Below, in pieces: positions 7,042 through 14,026 of a stretch of 14,026 nucleotides of DNA. How positions within the stretch are numbered: the stretch's first letter is position 1; each line of letters opens with the position of its first letter. Position numbers and translations under genes: made by a program. The notes beneath the pieces are model-generated. The model saw only the letters and a program-made list of their open reading frames with translations, was not told where the DNA came from and made no database searches. This stretch comes from JALZVT01 sp964519335. Its GTDB lineage: Bacteria; Pseudomonadota; Gammaproteobacteria; Pseudomonadales; Azotimanducaceae. Where the stretch lies: positions 1 to 14,026 of the forward strand of contig CAZFIA010000111.1 in NCBI GenBank assembly GCA_964519335.1, given 5' to 3'.

Positions 7042-8130
7042 TTATGGCCAGCTCCGGGGCGGGCTGATCATCAGCCCACCGGTGGCGACAGCCAGATTCC
7101 AGTAGGCATTAGCCGCTGCCCAGTCGCCTTCGAGGGGAAGCAACACAACGTTGAGTTCCATGCTCGAAAGTTGACCCCGAGCCGCACCAATCATGTCGTC
7201 AAACAGCTGCAGTCGACATTCAGGGCTTATGATATCGCCGCGCGCGCAGCGCCTGGGCCTGCCTGTTACCTTTGTGGGAAGCCCATCGGTAATAACGTAG
7301 ACATTTGTTGGCGCCGGCGACAAGGTTGCGAGCGCCTCGAATGCGCCCTGCAGATTGGTTGGGCCATCAGGCACCAGCTTGTCGATGTTGGCTACGGTAG
7401 TGCTTAGTTGGGATGTGTCTTCTAGCTTGAACCAATCACCGGTGTTGCTCGATGCGCCGTTGTTGCTGCTATTCAGGAAGCGTGCCTGATCGCCAAACTC
7501 CACAACGCTGACAGAGCTAGATGAAGGAACTCGGTTTAGCAGCCAGCGAGCGGTTCTCTTTGTGCGCTGCCACTTTGGCGCGCGCGAACGCTCCTCGGGA
7601 GCACTCACTTTGAAGCGGAATACATCGACAAGCGCCTCTGCTGTCATCGAAGCGCTGCTATCTATCAGGATCGCGATTCTTGGACCCTCTACCTTCAAAC
7701 CCAGAAGATAATTATCTTCGCCGCCAGTTGGTCCTTCGATAAAATCTGGCGCTTTTTCCTCTTGTGTTTCCTTTATAGAATCTTTTAGTCGGGCATTTTC
7801 TATTTCTTGCTCAGTTATTCGATCATCCAGAGCGGCGATTACGGTTTTCGAACTTTGACTCTGATCATCGAGTTCGCTTCCCAGCCTTTTTACTTCGGAG
7901 TTGCGTTGTGCTGTTTGCTCGACTAGAACGCGGAACTTTCTGACGTCTTGCTCCAGGGTTTCGAGCTGCGTAGACAAAATTTCTGATTCAACCACGCCGC
8001 GGTCATCGTTGTGCTTGACCAGCAAGAAAATCAAGATGATGGCGCCCAAACCGCAGGCCATGATGTCGAGAAACGACAGATTGAAATCTGATTTCTCTCG
8101 AGCCGCTTGCAGCTTTTGGCCTTTAGGCAC
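7042..8130 (-). CDS. Membrane-anchored vWA protein with ExbD-like N-terminus (paralogue 1)
   Basis: A 362-residue protein from a GTG (8130-8128) that overlaps the end of the channel gene by 8 bases, implying translational coupling. A charged N-terminus leads to one membrane helix at about 20-38 starting FLDIMACGLGAIILIFLL, the same FLD...CG.GAI motif as its downstream paralogue. A coiled coil occupies about 46-125. The vWA domain (about 148-358) has a textbook metal-ion-dependent adhesion site: DSSAS (157-161), GPTN with Thr258, and ITDG with Asp282. Two cysteines (295 and 305) lie in an insert just after ITDG and could form a disulfide in the periplasm. vWA domains bind protein partners through a divalent metal, so this protein probably links the inner-membrane channel to a periplasmic or outer-membrane partner. 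Coupling to proton flow is inferred from the neighbouring channel gene and the helix Asp. Confidence 0.88.
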   Translation of the reverse strand: MPKGQKLQAAREKSDFNLSFLDIMACGLGAIILIFLLVKHNDDRGVVESEILSTQLETLEQDVRKFRVLVEQTAQRNSEVKRLGSELDDQSQSSKTVIAALDDRITEQEIENARLKDSIKETQEEKAPDFIEGPTGGEDNYLLGLKVEGPRIAILIDSSASMTAEALVDVFRFKVSAPEERSRAPKWQRTKRTARWLLNRVPSSSSVSVVEFGDQARFLNSSNNGASSNTGDWFKLEDTSQLSTTVANIDKLVPDGPTNLQGAFEALATLSPAPTNVYVITDGLPTKVTGRPRRCARGDIISPECRLQLFDDMIGAARGQLSSMELNVVLLPLEGDWAAANAYWNLAVATGGLMISPPRSWP

Positions 8131-8896
8131 GGGCTGGCTCGAACGCGAGGCGTTTTACCAGGTAGCGGTCGCAATAGTCTTCGATATCTATGACCAGCCG
8201 GTCCTGCACGCTCTGCAACAGATGTAAGGCCAGGGTAAGGCCGATGCTCAGCATTAGTGCAACCAGGGTGGAGTTAAACGCGATGCCCAGATTTTCGGTC
8301 ATAGTGGCGATGTTGCCGGCCAGCGCCTCATCGGCTTCAGAAAGGGCAGCGCCAATTCCACGAACCGTACCCACAAACCCGATGGAAGGGATCGACCATA
8401 TAATGTAGCGGATCATTGAGTTTTCGGCTTCCAGCTTCATACCCGTTGACTCAATATTCGAGTCGATAACGTCGGCGGCGTTCTGCACATTGTTGGTTGC
8501 TTCGAAACGGCGGATGCTCGCCATCATTGTCTTAACCAGTGGGGATTCACGGATATCGCGCTCAAGAGATTCTAGGCTAGACAACGTTGGTTTTTGTGGC
8601 TCAGCGTCGTCCTCAGAAGCGAGCAGATCGACTTCGAATAGGTACCGTTGCGAGTACATTCGGTAGCTCTTCTCGCCCATAAGAACGAGGCAACAGAGCG
8701 CGAGCACAATGCACAGCTCCTGCTCGAGATCTTTCAGCACGACAAACAAGGTGCGCGGTGCAGCCTCGCCTGCGGCCCGAGCCTGATCGAGCGCCAGTTC
8801 GGCCTGCGGCAACACAAACCCTATGTAGGTTAGATGCACGGCGAACAGAATGCCGAGGCAAACGCCGATCAAAGCGAGGTGTCTACGTGACAACAT
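8123..8896 (-). CDS. MotA/TolQ/ExbB-family proton channel protein
   Basis: A 257-residue integral inner-membrane protein with four predicted helices: about 8-29, 59-76, 161-184 and 203-229. A large cytoplasmic segment (77-160) separates helices 2 and 3, as in MotA. The conserved core is IPSIGFVGTVRGIGAAL (169-185) followed by LGIAFNSTLVALMLSIGL (203-220), matching the TolQ/ExbB pattern 'P.LGLLGTV.G' and the helix containing a conserved Thr. Family members form pentamers that conduct protons around a dimer of ExbD/TolR/MotB-type helices. Here no standard ExbD or MotB is present; instead the two following genes encode ExbD-like helices fused to vWA domains. ATG at 8896 shares its A with the TAA of the 44-residue ORF (TAATG), with GGTGG upstream. 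It is shorter at the C-terminus than ZorA of Zorya defence systems. Confidence 0.9.
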   Translation of the reverse strand: MLSRRHLALIGVCLGILFAVHLTYIGFVLPQAELALDQARAAGEAAPRTLFVVLKDLEQELCIVLALCCLVLMGEKSYRMYSQRYLFEVDLLASEDDAEPQKPTLSSLESLERDIRESPLVKTMMASIRRFEATNNVQNAADVIDSNIESTGMKLEAENSMIRYIIWSIPSIGFVGTVRGIGAALSEADEALAGNIATMTENLGIAFNSTLVALMLSIGLTLALHLLQSVQDRLVIDIEDYCDRYLVKRLAFEPARA

Positions 8897-9030
8897 TAGA
8901 TATCCACCGGTAGGCCGACGGAGGTATGCAGGCTAATAGGGGCGGGTGCTGCGATAGTCGCCCCCATCCAGCCCAGCACAAGTAGCGAAAACACCAGCAG
9001 AATTTGTCGAGACAGGCGTTTGATTGGCAT
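8896..9030 (-). CDS. 44-residue membrane or secreted microprotein
   Basis: This small ORF starts at ATG 9030, 2 bases after the stop of the PEGA/SUMF1-like gene, and its TAA shares one base with the ATG of the channel gene. That placement is what supports it as a real gene. The protein has a basic start (MPIKRLSRQ), a hydrophobic core (ILLVFSLLVLGWMGATIA, 10-27) and a short tail beginning APAPIS. It reads either as a signal peptide cleaved near IAA or as a single-pass membrane microprotein. GGAG lies about 10 bases ahead of the start, inside the last codons of the upstream gene. I recognise no family. It may be an accessory subunit of the channel complex or merely a translational bridge between cistrons. 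Confidence 0.6.
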   Translation of the reverse strand: MPIKRLSRQILLVFSLLVLGWMGATIAAPAPISLHTSVGLPVDI

Positions 9031-9032
9031 AG

Positions 9033-11111
9033 TTATTTTTCTCCGTGGATATACCGGGCGACTCGAAACCCAAGATCATCGCGCCCCTGAGTAGCTGGCT
9101 CTCGATAAGACGCGCGTAGGGTTGATGCGGTGCCCGAGCGCCAGCTTGATCCTTTGGTGACATGACCTTCGCCAAAATCTGGTCCGGTAGGATCAGTAGT
9201 TCGACCCTCGGTACTTGCGGGGGTGATCTGATAGAAGTCATGAACCCACTCGCTCACGTTGCCGCTCATGTCCGCCAGTTTTGCGGGATCGAGTTCGAAG
9301 CTGCGAACGGGTGCAATACCCGGAAAACCATCAGTATAGGCAGAGATAAACTGCGTAACCTGTGCTTTGGCTGACTCGTCAGCGAGGTTGCCGCTGCCTT
9401 TGGGCACGCTGTAGTCGTCCCCCCAGGTGAATCGATTGAGGTTGCGTCTGCCAGCCTTGCGTGCGAGCCATTCCCACTCTGCCTCGGTGGGAAGCCGGTA
9501 GCCGTCTGCTTTGGGGTTGGCGCGAACGTAACGGTTGCCCGCAAAGACATAGACGGGGGTTAAGCCTTCTGCTGCGCTCAGCCAGTTGCAATACGCGGCT
9601 GCCTGCTGCCAGGTGACGTTAGTGCGCGGGAAGTTAGGATTGCCCGCTGCACCGCCAGCGGTAGCTCCGCCGCCAGACTGGGCACTGAATTGTGCGTTGG
9701 TTACTTCAGTTTGCGATACATAAAACGGCCGAGTAAGGCTTACTTCGCGCAAGGTTTCGTTGGCCCGCTGCCCCAATTCCGATCGGGGCGCGCCCATTTG
9801 ATAGGTTGTGTTGGGTTGAAAGCGCAGCATACGAATGCCAGCCTGGTTGTCGAACTCCGGCGGCATGCTCTGCAGTCGATAATCGAGTTCTGTGCGTAAG
9901 TTAAGCGCTATCAATTTTGGCGCTGCGTCGCTAGGTTCAATCGAGCGGGTTTCTGTGTGGTAGCCGGGTTTGGTAAGCGTAATCTGGTGCGTTATGGCCG
10001 GTAGTTTGAGTGTTAATGGGCTAGTACCAGCAGGACGGCCATTGATAGTCACGTTGGCAACAGGCTCACTGCGAATTTCAACTTCGCCAATGTTCTCTTT
10101 CAACACTATGTTGATTTGCTCGGTAGCGCCAGGACTTAGGCGTACGCGTTGGGTGTGGCTGTGATAGCCAGGTTTTTGGTAGCTGATTACCTGCTCGTTT
10201 TTGGCATCAACCGTAAGATTGGTATTCGCCGACTTCACCGTACCGTTGAGTCGTAAGGTTCCGGCAGCCGGGGACACTTGCACACTCAGATTGGCCGCGT
10301 TCAGCAGCATTCGATAGTTGCGTGCAATGCTCTGGCTAGACCGATCGATACGAATAGTTTCTGTGATGGTGCCGTGGTCTTTCAGCCTTAGCGATAGATC
10401 ATGTTCTCCGCCGATTAACGCGAGCTCCGCGGCGGAAAACCCTGCTGCCTGGTCGTTAACTAATATCTCGGCGCCGCTGGGGGTCGAATCTATCTGCAGC
10501 ACGCCTTGTACGGGTGTCAGAGTTACTGCAGTGCTCAGTACTTCACCGCGCGCGAGGGTTAAAGAGCGCTGCTCTAACTGGTAGAACGGATGATCGATCT
10601 GCAGTTCATACTGATTTGCTTCGAGTTCGCCGGTATATTCCGCACCGGTTGCCACCAGCTCGTCGTTGAGTAACCAACGCGTATCTTCGAGATGTGCATC
10701 TGACTCCCCAGTGTTCTGAGCTAGAGAGAAAGCGACTTGAGCTGGCTGTGGCGCGAGAGTGACTTCTACGTAGCTACCTATCGAGTCAGGTTGTACTGAA
10801 AGCTCCTCGCTGATGTAGGTGGGAGAGTTGACTGACAGGCGAGCACTGCCGGTAAGAAGATAGAGTTTGCCGCTAACAACAGTACCAATGCCTTGTTGCA
10901 GTTCTAGAGTTGCATCTGTTGCTGCCTCCTCGGGCAAAACGACTACTTCGACGGCTCTGGTCGCGGTAAAAGCCGCGCCTACCAGAAGGATCAAAAGGGG
11001 TAGCGCGAGTAACGCGAAAAACAGCTTGTTGCGGCCGCGACGCTTACGCTGTGCCAGTAGCAGTTCACGCTGCACAACAGCGTTTGTTGGTGGCGAGCTA
11101 AATTCGTTCAT
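9033..11111 (-). CDS. Membrane-anchored PEGA-repeat protein with C-terminal SUMF1/FGE-like domain
   Basis: A 692-residue protein. A short Arg/Lys-rich cytoplasmic N-terminus precedes one membrane helix (about 29-52), so the rest is periplasmic. Residues about 58-405 are a string of beta-rich repeats. The clearest PEGA units are about 203-266 (LQIDSTPSGAEILVND) and 341-404 (VEIRSEPVANVTINGRPAGT), with weaker ones at 125-200 and 273-338; QKPGYHSHTQ and TKPGYHTETR mark equivalent repeat positions. Residues about 424-687 form a formylglycine-generating-enzyme (SUMF1/EgtB/PvdO) fold: MGAPRSELGQ, FYVSQTEVTNAQF, NVTWQQAAAYCNWLS, YRLPTEAEWEWLAR, MSGNVSEWVHDFY, KGSSWRSG and LGFRVAR. The C-terminal Cys pair of true FGE is absent; the only cysteine I find is Cys508 in AAYCNW. 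It is therefore more likely a binding or scaffold domain than a sulfatase maturase. ATG at 11111 overlaps the upstream gene by 14 bases, with GGAAG as ribosome site. Confidence 0.88.
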   Translation of the reverse strand: MNEFSSPPTNAVVQRELLLAQRKRRGRNKLFFALLALPLLILLVGAAFTATRAVEVVVLPEEAATDATLELQQGIGTVVSGKLYLLTGSARLSVNSPTYISEELSVQPDSIGSYVEVTLAPQPAQVAFSLAQNTGESDAHLEDTRWLLNDELVATGAEYTGELEANQYELQIDHPFYQLEQRSLTLARGEVLSTAVTLTPVQGVLQIDSTPSGAEILVNDQAAGFSAAELALIGGEHDLSLRLKDHGTITETIRIDRSSQSIARNYRMLLNAANLSVQVSPAAGTLRLNGTVKSANTNLTVDAKNEQVISYQKPGYHSHTQRVRLSPGATEQINIVLKENIGEVEIRSEPVANVTINGRPAGTSPLTLKLPAITHQITLTKPGYHTETRSIEPSDAAPKLIALNLRTELDYRLQSMPPEFDNQAGIRMLRFQPNTTYQMGAPRSELGQRANETLREVSLTRPFYVSQTEVTNAQFSAQSGGGATAGGAAGNPNFPRTNVTWQQAAAYCNWLSAAEGLTPVYVFAGNRYVRANPKADGYRLPTEAEWEWLARKAGRRNLNRFTWGDDYSVPKGSGNLADESAKAQVTQFISAYTDGFPGIAPVRSFELDPAKLADMSGNVSEWVHDFYQITPASTEGRTTDPTGPDFGEGHVTKGSSWRSGTASTLRASYREPATQGRDDLGFRVARYIHGEK

Positions 11112-12546
11112 TCGCTTCCACTCGAACTTCTATGTTGGCTACTCCGTAGGGAATTTCCAGTTCCACCAGAGCTGATTTGTAGCCGTTGCGACGACCTTCA
11201 AATTCGTACAGGCCTGGAGTTAGTTGAATAGTCTTGCGCTTATGTTTGCCTACCTGTCCAACCCGGCGTACCGAAACATCGGTAGCGCCGTTTGAAACAA
11301 CGGCCACGGTAACGGGAACCGCTGCTTTCTGGAGATAGTCTCGGACCTTAGCGTCGAGAACTCTTAGTTGCGGGCTCTTGCTTAACAGAGGCTGAGAATT
11401 ATTCAGGTCGCGGCGAGCGAATTCAGCCACTCGATCGGAGGCGAGTCTTAGAGGCCTTGAAAGGTAGCCGGTTAGCTTGCCTTTGGCGATCACAATGGCC
11501 TTGGCGTCGGAGTGACCGCTTAAGGCTACCTTGTGCGTTGAGTTTATTGCCAACACCTGCCCATACAGGTCTTTGGCCGCAAGCCAATCGTCGTTGGCGC
11601 TTGCCGTTTCGGCCTGGCTTAGCAGATTCAGGACGCGCTGATCTCGTTCGGCAGTTTCGATACGACCCAGCAGAAAGCTGTGATCACGTTGTGGTTCGAG
11701 TCTTTGGGCCTCGGCGACAAATTGGCGTGCCTTTGTGTACTCCTGTTTGCGCAGAGATTCTTCGGCTCTTGATATTGCCAGCCCGTAGGCTTGCTCGCGT
11801 CGTTGATTCCTGATCTCCGCGATACGTGGCAAGTGTTCCGTCCTTGCCGGATCAAGGCGAACCAGCGCTTCCAGCGCCTTTAACTCTGGGTCGGTACGGT
11901 TCTCAACTCTTGCGACCTTTGCTTCCTGCAACAGGTTAAGTGCTTGTTCGAGAATTTGGATGCGTGGCCCGTACTCCACTACTTTGGCGTGATTTGCGTC
12001 AATCCAGCTCGCTTGAGTTAACGCGCTCTTTGCCTGTTCGGCGTTACCCGAGTCAAAGGCGGCCACCATCTCATCAAGTGCTGCACTTAGAACTTCAGGG
12101 CTACGGTCTAGATGTTGTTGCGCGACCTCAACGGCCTGCGAGATGGTCTCTTCTGCCAGAGTATATTCAGCGAGATCAAAGTTCTCGAGTGCGGCTTGTT
12201 CTAGCTGTTGTATTTCATCAAGCGCATCGGGCGACCATAGCTCGAAGGAAATCGCCGCAAGTTGTGGATAGAGCTGGGTCCGCAACGTGCGCGCTGCGTT
12301 CACGTAGTTTTCGCGCGGGACGCAAGCCGAAGGGTTAGTTGCCAGTGCCGCCGGTGAGCATTCGTCGGGTTGGACTGTAATCTTTGCTGGTTCGGTTTTT
12401 GGCCTGATGGCAGAACTGCCAAAGACCAATAGTAAACCAGCAACCAGAACCAGCGCGCCGCCACCGAGCACGATGCCTAGCAGTGTGCGTGAGGACGAAG
12501 CTCGGGCGCCTTCAAGTGCACTGGATCTGCCTGTTTGCTTATTCAT
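11098..12546 (-). CDS. Membrane-anchored helical-repeat (TPR-like) protein with PEGA-like C-terminus
   Basis: A 482-residue protein. The N-terminal 20 residues are polar, followed by a Gly/Leu/Val-rich membrane helix (about 21-43), so the remainder should be periplasmic. Two cysteines (63 and 75) just after the membrane may form a disulfide. Residues about 80-395 are alpha-helical with TPR-like units, for example the run containing AEESLRKQEYTKARQFVAEA and a unit with NDDWLAAKDLYGQVLAINST. The last 73 residues (410-482) turn beta-rich and contain LTPGLYEFEGRRNGYKSALV, which resembles a PEGA unit, linking it to the downstream protein. The start is ATG at 12546, 19 bases after the preceding stop; the 3' end overlaps the next gene by 14 bases. 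A scaffold or assembly role within the envelope complex is likely. I recognise no specific family. Confidence 0.75.
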   Translation of the reverse strand: MNKQTGRSSALEGARASSSRTLLGIVLGGGALVLVAGLLLVFGSSAIRPKTEPAKITVQPDECSPAALATNPSACVPRENYVNAARTLRTQLYPQLAAISFELWSPDALDEIQQLEQAALENFDLAEYTLAEETISQAVEVAQQHLDRSPEVLSAALDEMVAAFDSGNAEQAKSALTQASWIDANHAKVVEYGPRIQILEQALNLLQEAKVARVENRTDPELKALEALVRLDPARTEHLPRIAEIRNQRREQAYGLAISRAEESLRKQEYTKARQFVAEAQRLEPQRDHSFLLGRIETAERDQRVLNLLSQAETASANDDWLAAKDLYGQVLAINSTHKVALSGHSDAKAIVIAKGKLTGYLSRPLRLASDRVAEFARRDLNNSQPLLSKSPQLRVLDAKVRDYLQKAAVPVTVAVVSNGATDVSVRRVGQVGKHKRKTIQLTPGLYEFEGRRNGYKSALVELEIPYGVANIEVRVEANERI

Positions 12547-12565
12547 CCCAAATTGTCCCGATGGC

Positions 12566-13768
12566 TTAAAGCTGAACTTCGGGCGTAGCCTCGTCGGCGT
12601 ACCATTCCTGCAAGTACTCGCGATGCTGTTGGAACTGATCTGCCGCTGTGCCGGTTAACTCGGCTGTTTTGTCTTCGAATGCTATGTTCTTGGGCCCGAG
12701 TTCTAGATCGAGTGTTTGTCCACTCTCCTTTAGCTGCTCAAGATGAATCTTTGAATCCGCACGGGTTCGGAAGGACTTGTAGATCAGTCCGCCCGCAGCG
12801 ATGCCGCCGGCGATAGCGCCCGCTCGGGCTATGTCATTACTACCGCCCTGGGTGGCGATCACGACGGCGGCTACGGCCGAGGCAATGCCCAGGCCGCGCT
12901 CGCGTCGTACTTGACGGCGGGCCTCTCTATATTCTTTGGCCTCAGGAAAACTGTCGCGTTGCCAGTTGAGGTAGCTCTCGCCAATGTCAGAGGCGAACGA
13001 TTGATAGTGATTCTGAAGTTCGTCTACAAAAATCTCTTCGCGTGCGCGCAGCTGTTGTACGCGTTCGAACTTTGGATCGTTATCTGCAGGCAAATCGCGA
13101 ACTCGAACTTTGCCGCGAGATTCCCGAACGTACTTGCCAAAAGTTTCGTCAGAATAGCTCCTTGCCAGCACCAGTCCTGAAGTTTGTTGCAAGCGAACCA
13201 GTGTCTTTTCTCTTTTCCGTGACAGTTGATCGACGATATCTTCAGTAATCGCTTTATAGATTGGAGCGTAGGGGTCGTTCCCCTGCGAGCGTGCGCTCGT
13301 CAGGCTGTATTCGTTGACGCGGTATTTGAATGACTTTGTGGGTCGGTACCAACTTGTATTAGAAATGTCCATAAGGGTTATTTCTAATTCAACGTCTTCG
13401 CTGTTTGACTCTATGATCTTTCCCTTGACGTAGAGTTCTGCGATCGCCTCATCGGTAGGTGCAGTGCGCACTGCGCCAAAAGCACCGGTAGCTTGTAGTG
13501 AATCTCTCAGTCGAACCGCAAACAGCTTGGCTTCGGTGTTACGTACTTCTGGCCAGATGCCTTTTTTGGCAAAGTCATCTGGGTTTTCAGGAATATTGGG
13601 ATCGAACACCGGCACTATGACGTTCAGCTTTGTCTTTGTATTTAGCTTGGTGTAGCTGTGTGACTTCGCTTGTTGTATGGCAACCTCGGTTGACGAGTCT
13701 GGACCGACGGCCTGAGCGAATGGTGCTGCGAACAAAGCTATTGCAAGAATCGCTGATTTCAATTTCAA
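12566..13768 (-). CDS. Secreted periplasmic protein with Gly/Ala-rich hydrophobic segment, unknown function
   Basis: A 400-residue protein. Residues 1-20 are a clear signal peptide (MKLKSAILAIALFAAPFAQA) without a lipobox Cys. The start is a TTG (13768-13766) preceded by GAGG; no ATG or GTG gives a complete signal peptide. About 45-185 looks like a mixed alpha/beta domain (LNVIVPVFDPNIPENPDD, then WPEVRNTEAKLFAVRLRD and ELYVKGKI), reminiscent in pattern of CsgG- or TolB-N-like periplasmic domains, though I cannot assign it. About 235-292 is long, charged and helical. Residues 293-330 (GLGIASAVAAVVIATQGG... AGAIAGGIAAGGLIY) form a glycine-zipper-like hydrophobic stretch that could insert in a membrane or oligomerise. 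A short acidic tail follows. It lies 36 bases after the preceding gene and 19 before the helical-repeat gene, so it is co-transcribed. Possibly the outer-membrane-facing part of the system (inference). Confidence 0.75.
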   Translation of the reverse strand: MKLKSAILAIALFAAPFAQAVGPDSSTEVAIQQAKSHSYTKLNTKTKLNVIVPVFDPNIPENPDDFAKKGIWPEVRNTEAKLFAVRLRDSLQATGAFGAVRTAPTDEAIAELYVKGKIIESNSEDVELEITLMDISNTSWYRPTKSFKYRVNEYSLTSARSQGNDPYAPIYKAITEDIVDQLSRKREKTLVRLQQTSGLVLARSYSDETFGKYVRESRGKVRVRDLPADNDPKFERVQQLRAREEIFVDELQNHYQSFASDIGESYLNWQRDSFPEAKEYREARRQVRRERGLGIASAVAAVVIATQGGSNDIARAGAIAGGIAAGGLIYKSFRTRADSKIHLEQLKESGQTLDLELGPKNIAFEDKTAELTGTAADQFQQHREYLQEWYADEATPEVQL

Positions 13769-13804
13769 GGTACCTCGTTTGGGGCTGGCAAGCTGGATAT
13801 GGGT

Positions 13805-14026
13805 TTAGCTGTCTACGGTTGGAATTCCTTTGATCTTTCGATACTCATTCCAAAGTCTGGCTTGTCGTACTGGGTCTGTTTCGGTTTCTGCAGCCTGGCG
13901 AATCTGCGCGGCAAGCACCGAATCGTTTTCTGCAGGTGGAATGTCTATGGGCGCACGACCATTGGTTTGCTGTGACTCTGTTGTTTCGCTGACCACCTCG
14001 GAGGGTGGCGGCTCATGAGAGGCTGG
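13805..14026 (-). CDS. C-terminal 73 residues of an unrecognised protein (start beyond window)
   Basis: The frame is open to the right edge and ends at 13805, 36 bases before the secreted-protein gene on the same strand, so it probably belongs to the same operon. The visible part begins Pro- and Glu-rich (PASHEPPPSEV), continues through a low-complexity linker, and finishes with a short helical tail (LAAQIRQAAETETDPVRQAR, then LWNEYRKIKGI). An internal GTG at 13996 could act as a start, but the frame continues upstream without a stop, so I treat it as partial. I see no domain that identifies it. Confidence 0.55.
   Translation of the reverse strand, partial: PASHEPPPSEVVSETTESQQTNGRAPIDIPPAENDSVLAAQIRQAAETETDPVRQARLWNEYRKIKGIPTVDS

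Noticed and set aside
6093..9030. A Zorya-type anti-phage system (ZorA/ZorB).
   Set aside because: The channel protein lacks ZorA's long C-terminal tail, the partners carry vWA rather than OmpA-like peptidoglycan-binding domains, and no helicase (ZorD) or ZorC-like gene is present in the window.
9033..11111. The FGE-like domain as the maturation enzyme for the sulfatase at the left edge.
   Set aside because: The Cys pair needed for formylglycine formation is missing, the protein is a membrane-anchored PEGA fusion, and it sits in an unrelated operon about 8 kb away.
8123..14026. Tol-Pal or TonB-ExbBD cluster.
   Set aside because: No TolA, TolB, Pal, TonB or stand-alone ExbD/TolR is seen; the helix-bearing partners end in vWA domains.

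Overview
The window reads as chromosomal DNA of a Gram-negative proteobacterium, most likely a marine or environmental gammaproteobacterium. This rests on periplasm-directed signal peptides, a MotA/TolQ/ExbB proton channel, an MhpA-type flavin monooxygenase, a coniferyl-aldehyde-dehydrogenase-like enzyme and a GPH sugar symporter; the taxonomic call is inference. It is almost entirely coding. No intergenic gap exceeds about 120 bases, and I see no tRNA, rRNA, CRISPR array or insertion sequence.

Left region (1-2956): a decayed carbohydrate locus. A secreted sulfatase of the iduronate-2-sulfatase type runs off the left edge on the minus strand. Its GTG start overlaps the stop of a 111-residue remnant of a family 3 glycoside hydrolase. 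Divergent from these is a GPH (MelB-like) sugar:cation symporter whose frame is broken by one extra base near 2653-2655. Two of the three genes therefore look disabled.

Middle region (2960-6049): a divergent pair, an MhpA-like FAD monooxygenase (minus) and an aldehyde dehydrogenase resembling coniferyl aldehyde dehydrogenase (plus). The 120-base space between them holds a -10-like box and a small palindrome that could be an operator. The pair suggests oxidation of an aromatic or aldehyde substrate.

Right region (6093-14026, all minus strand): the most interesting part. It is a tightly packed operon of at least eight genes, read right to left: the C-terminal end of an unrecognised protein; a secreted 400-residue protein with a Gly/Ala-rich hydrophobic segment; a membrane-anchored helical-repeat protein; a membrane-anchored PEGA-repeat protein with a C-terminal formylglycine-generating-enzyme-like (SUMF1) domain; a 44-residue signal-peptide-like microprotein; a MotA/TolQ/ExbB channel protein; and two paralogous proteins, each with an ExbD-like N-terminal membrane helix, a coiled coil and a von Willebrand factor A domain. 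Genes overlap or lie within 36 bases of each other. My reading (inference) is an envelope machine in which a proton-motive-force channel is coupled to two vWA 'rods' in place of ExbD/TolR/MotB, with PEGA, SUMF1-like and helical-repeat proteins as periplasmic scaffold. I do not recognise it as any named system. The operon's promoter and first gene or genes lie beyond the right edge.
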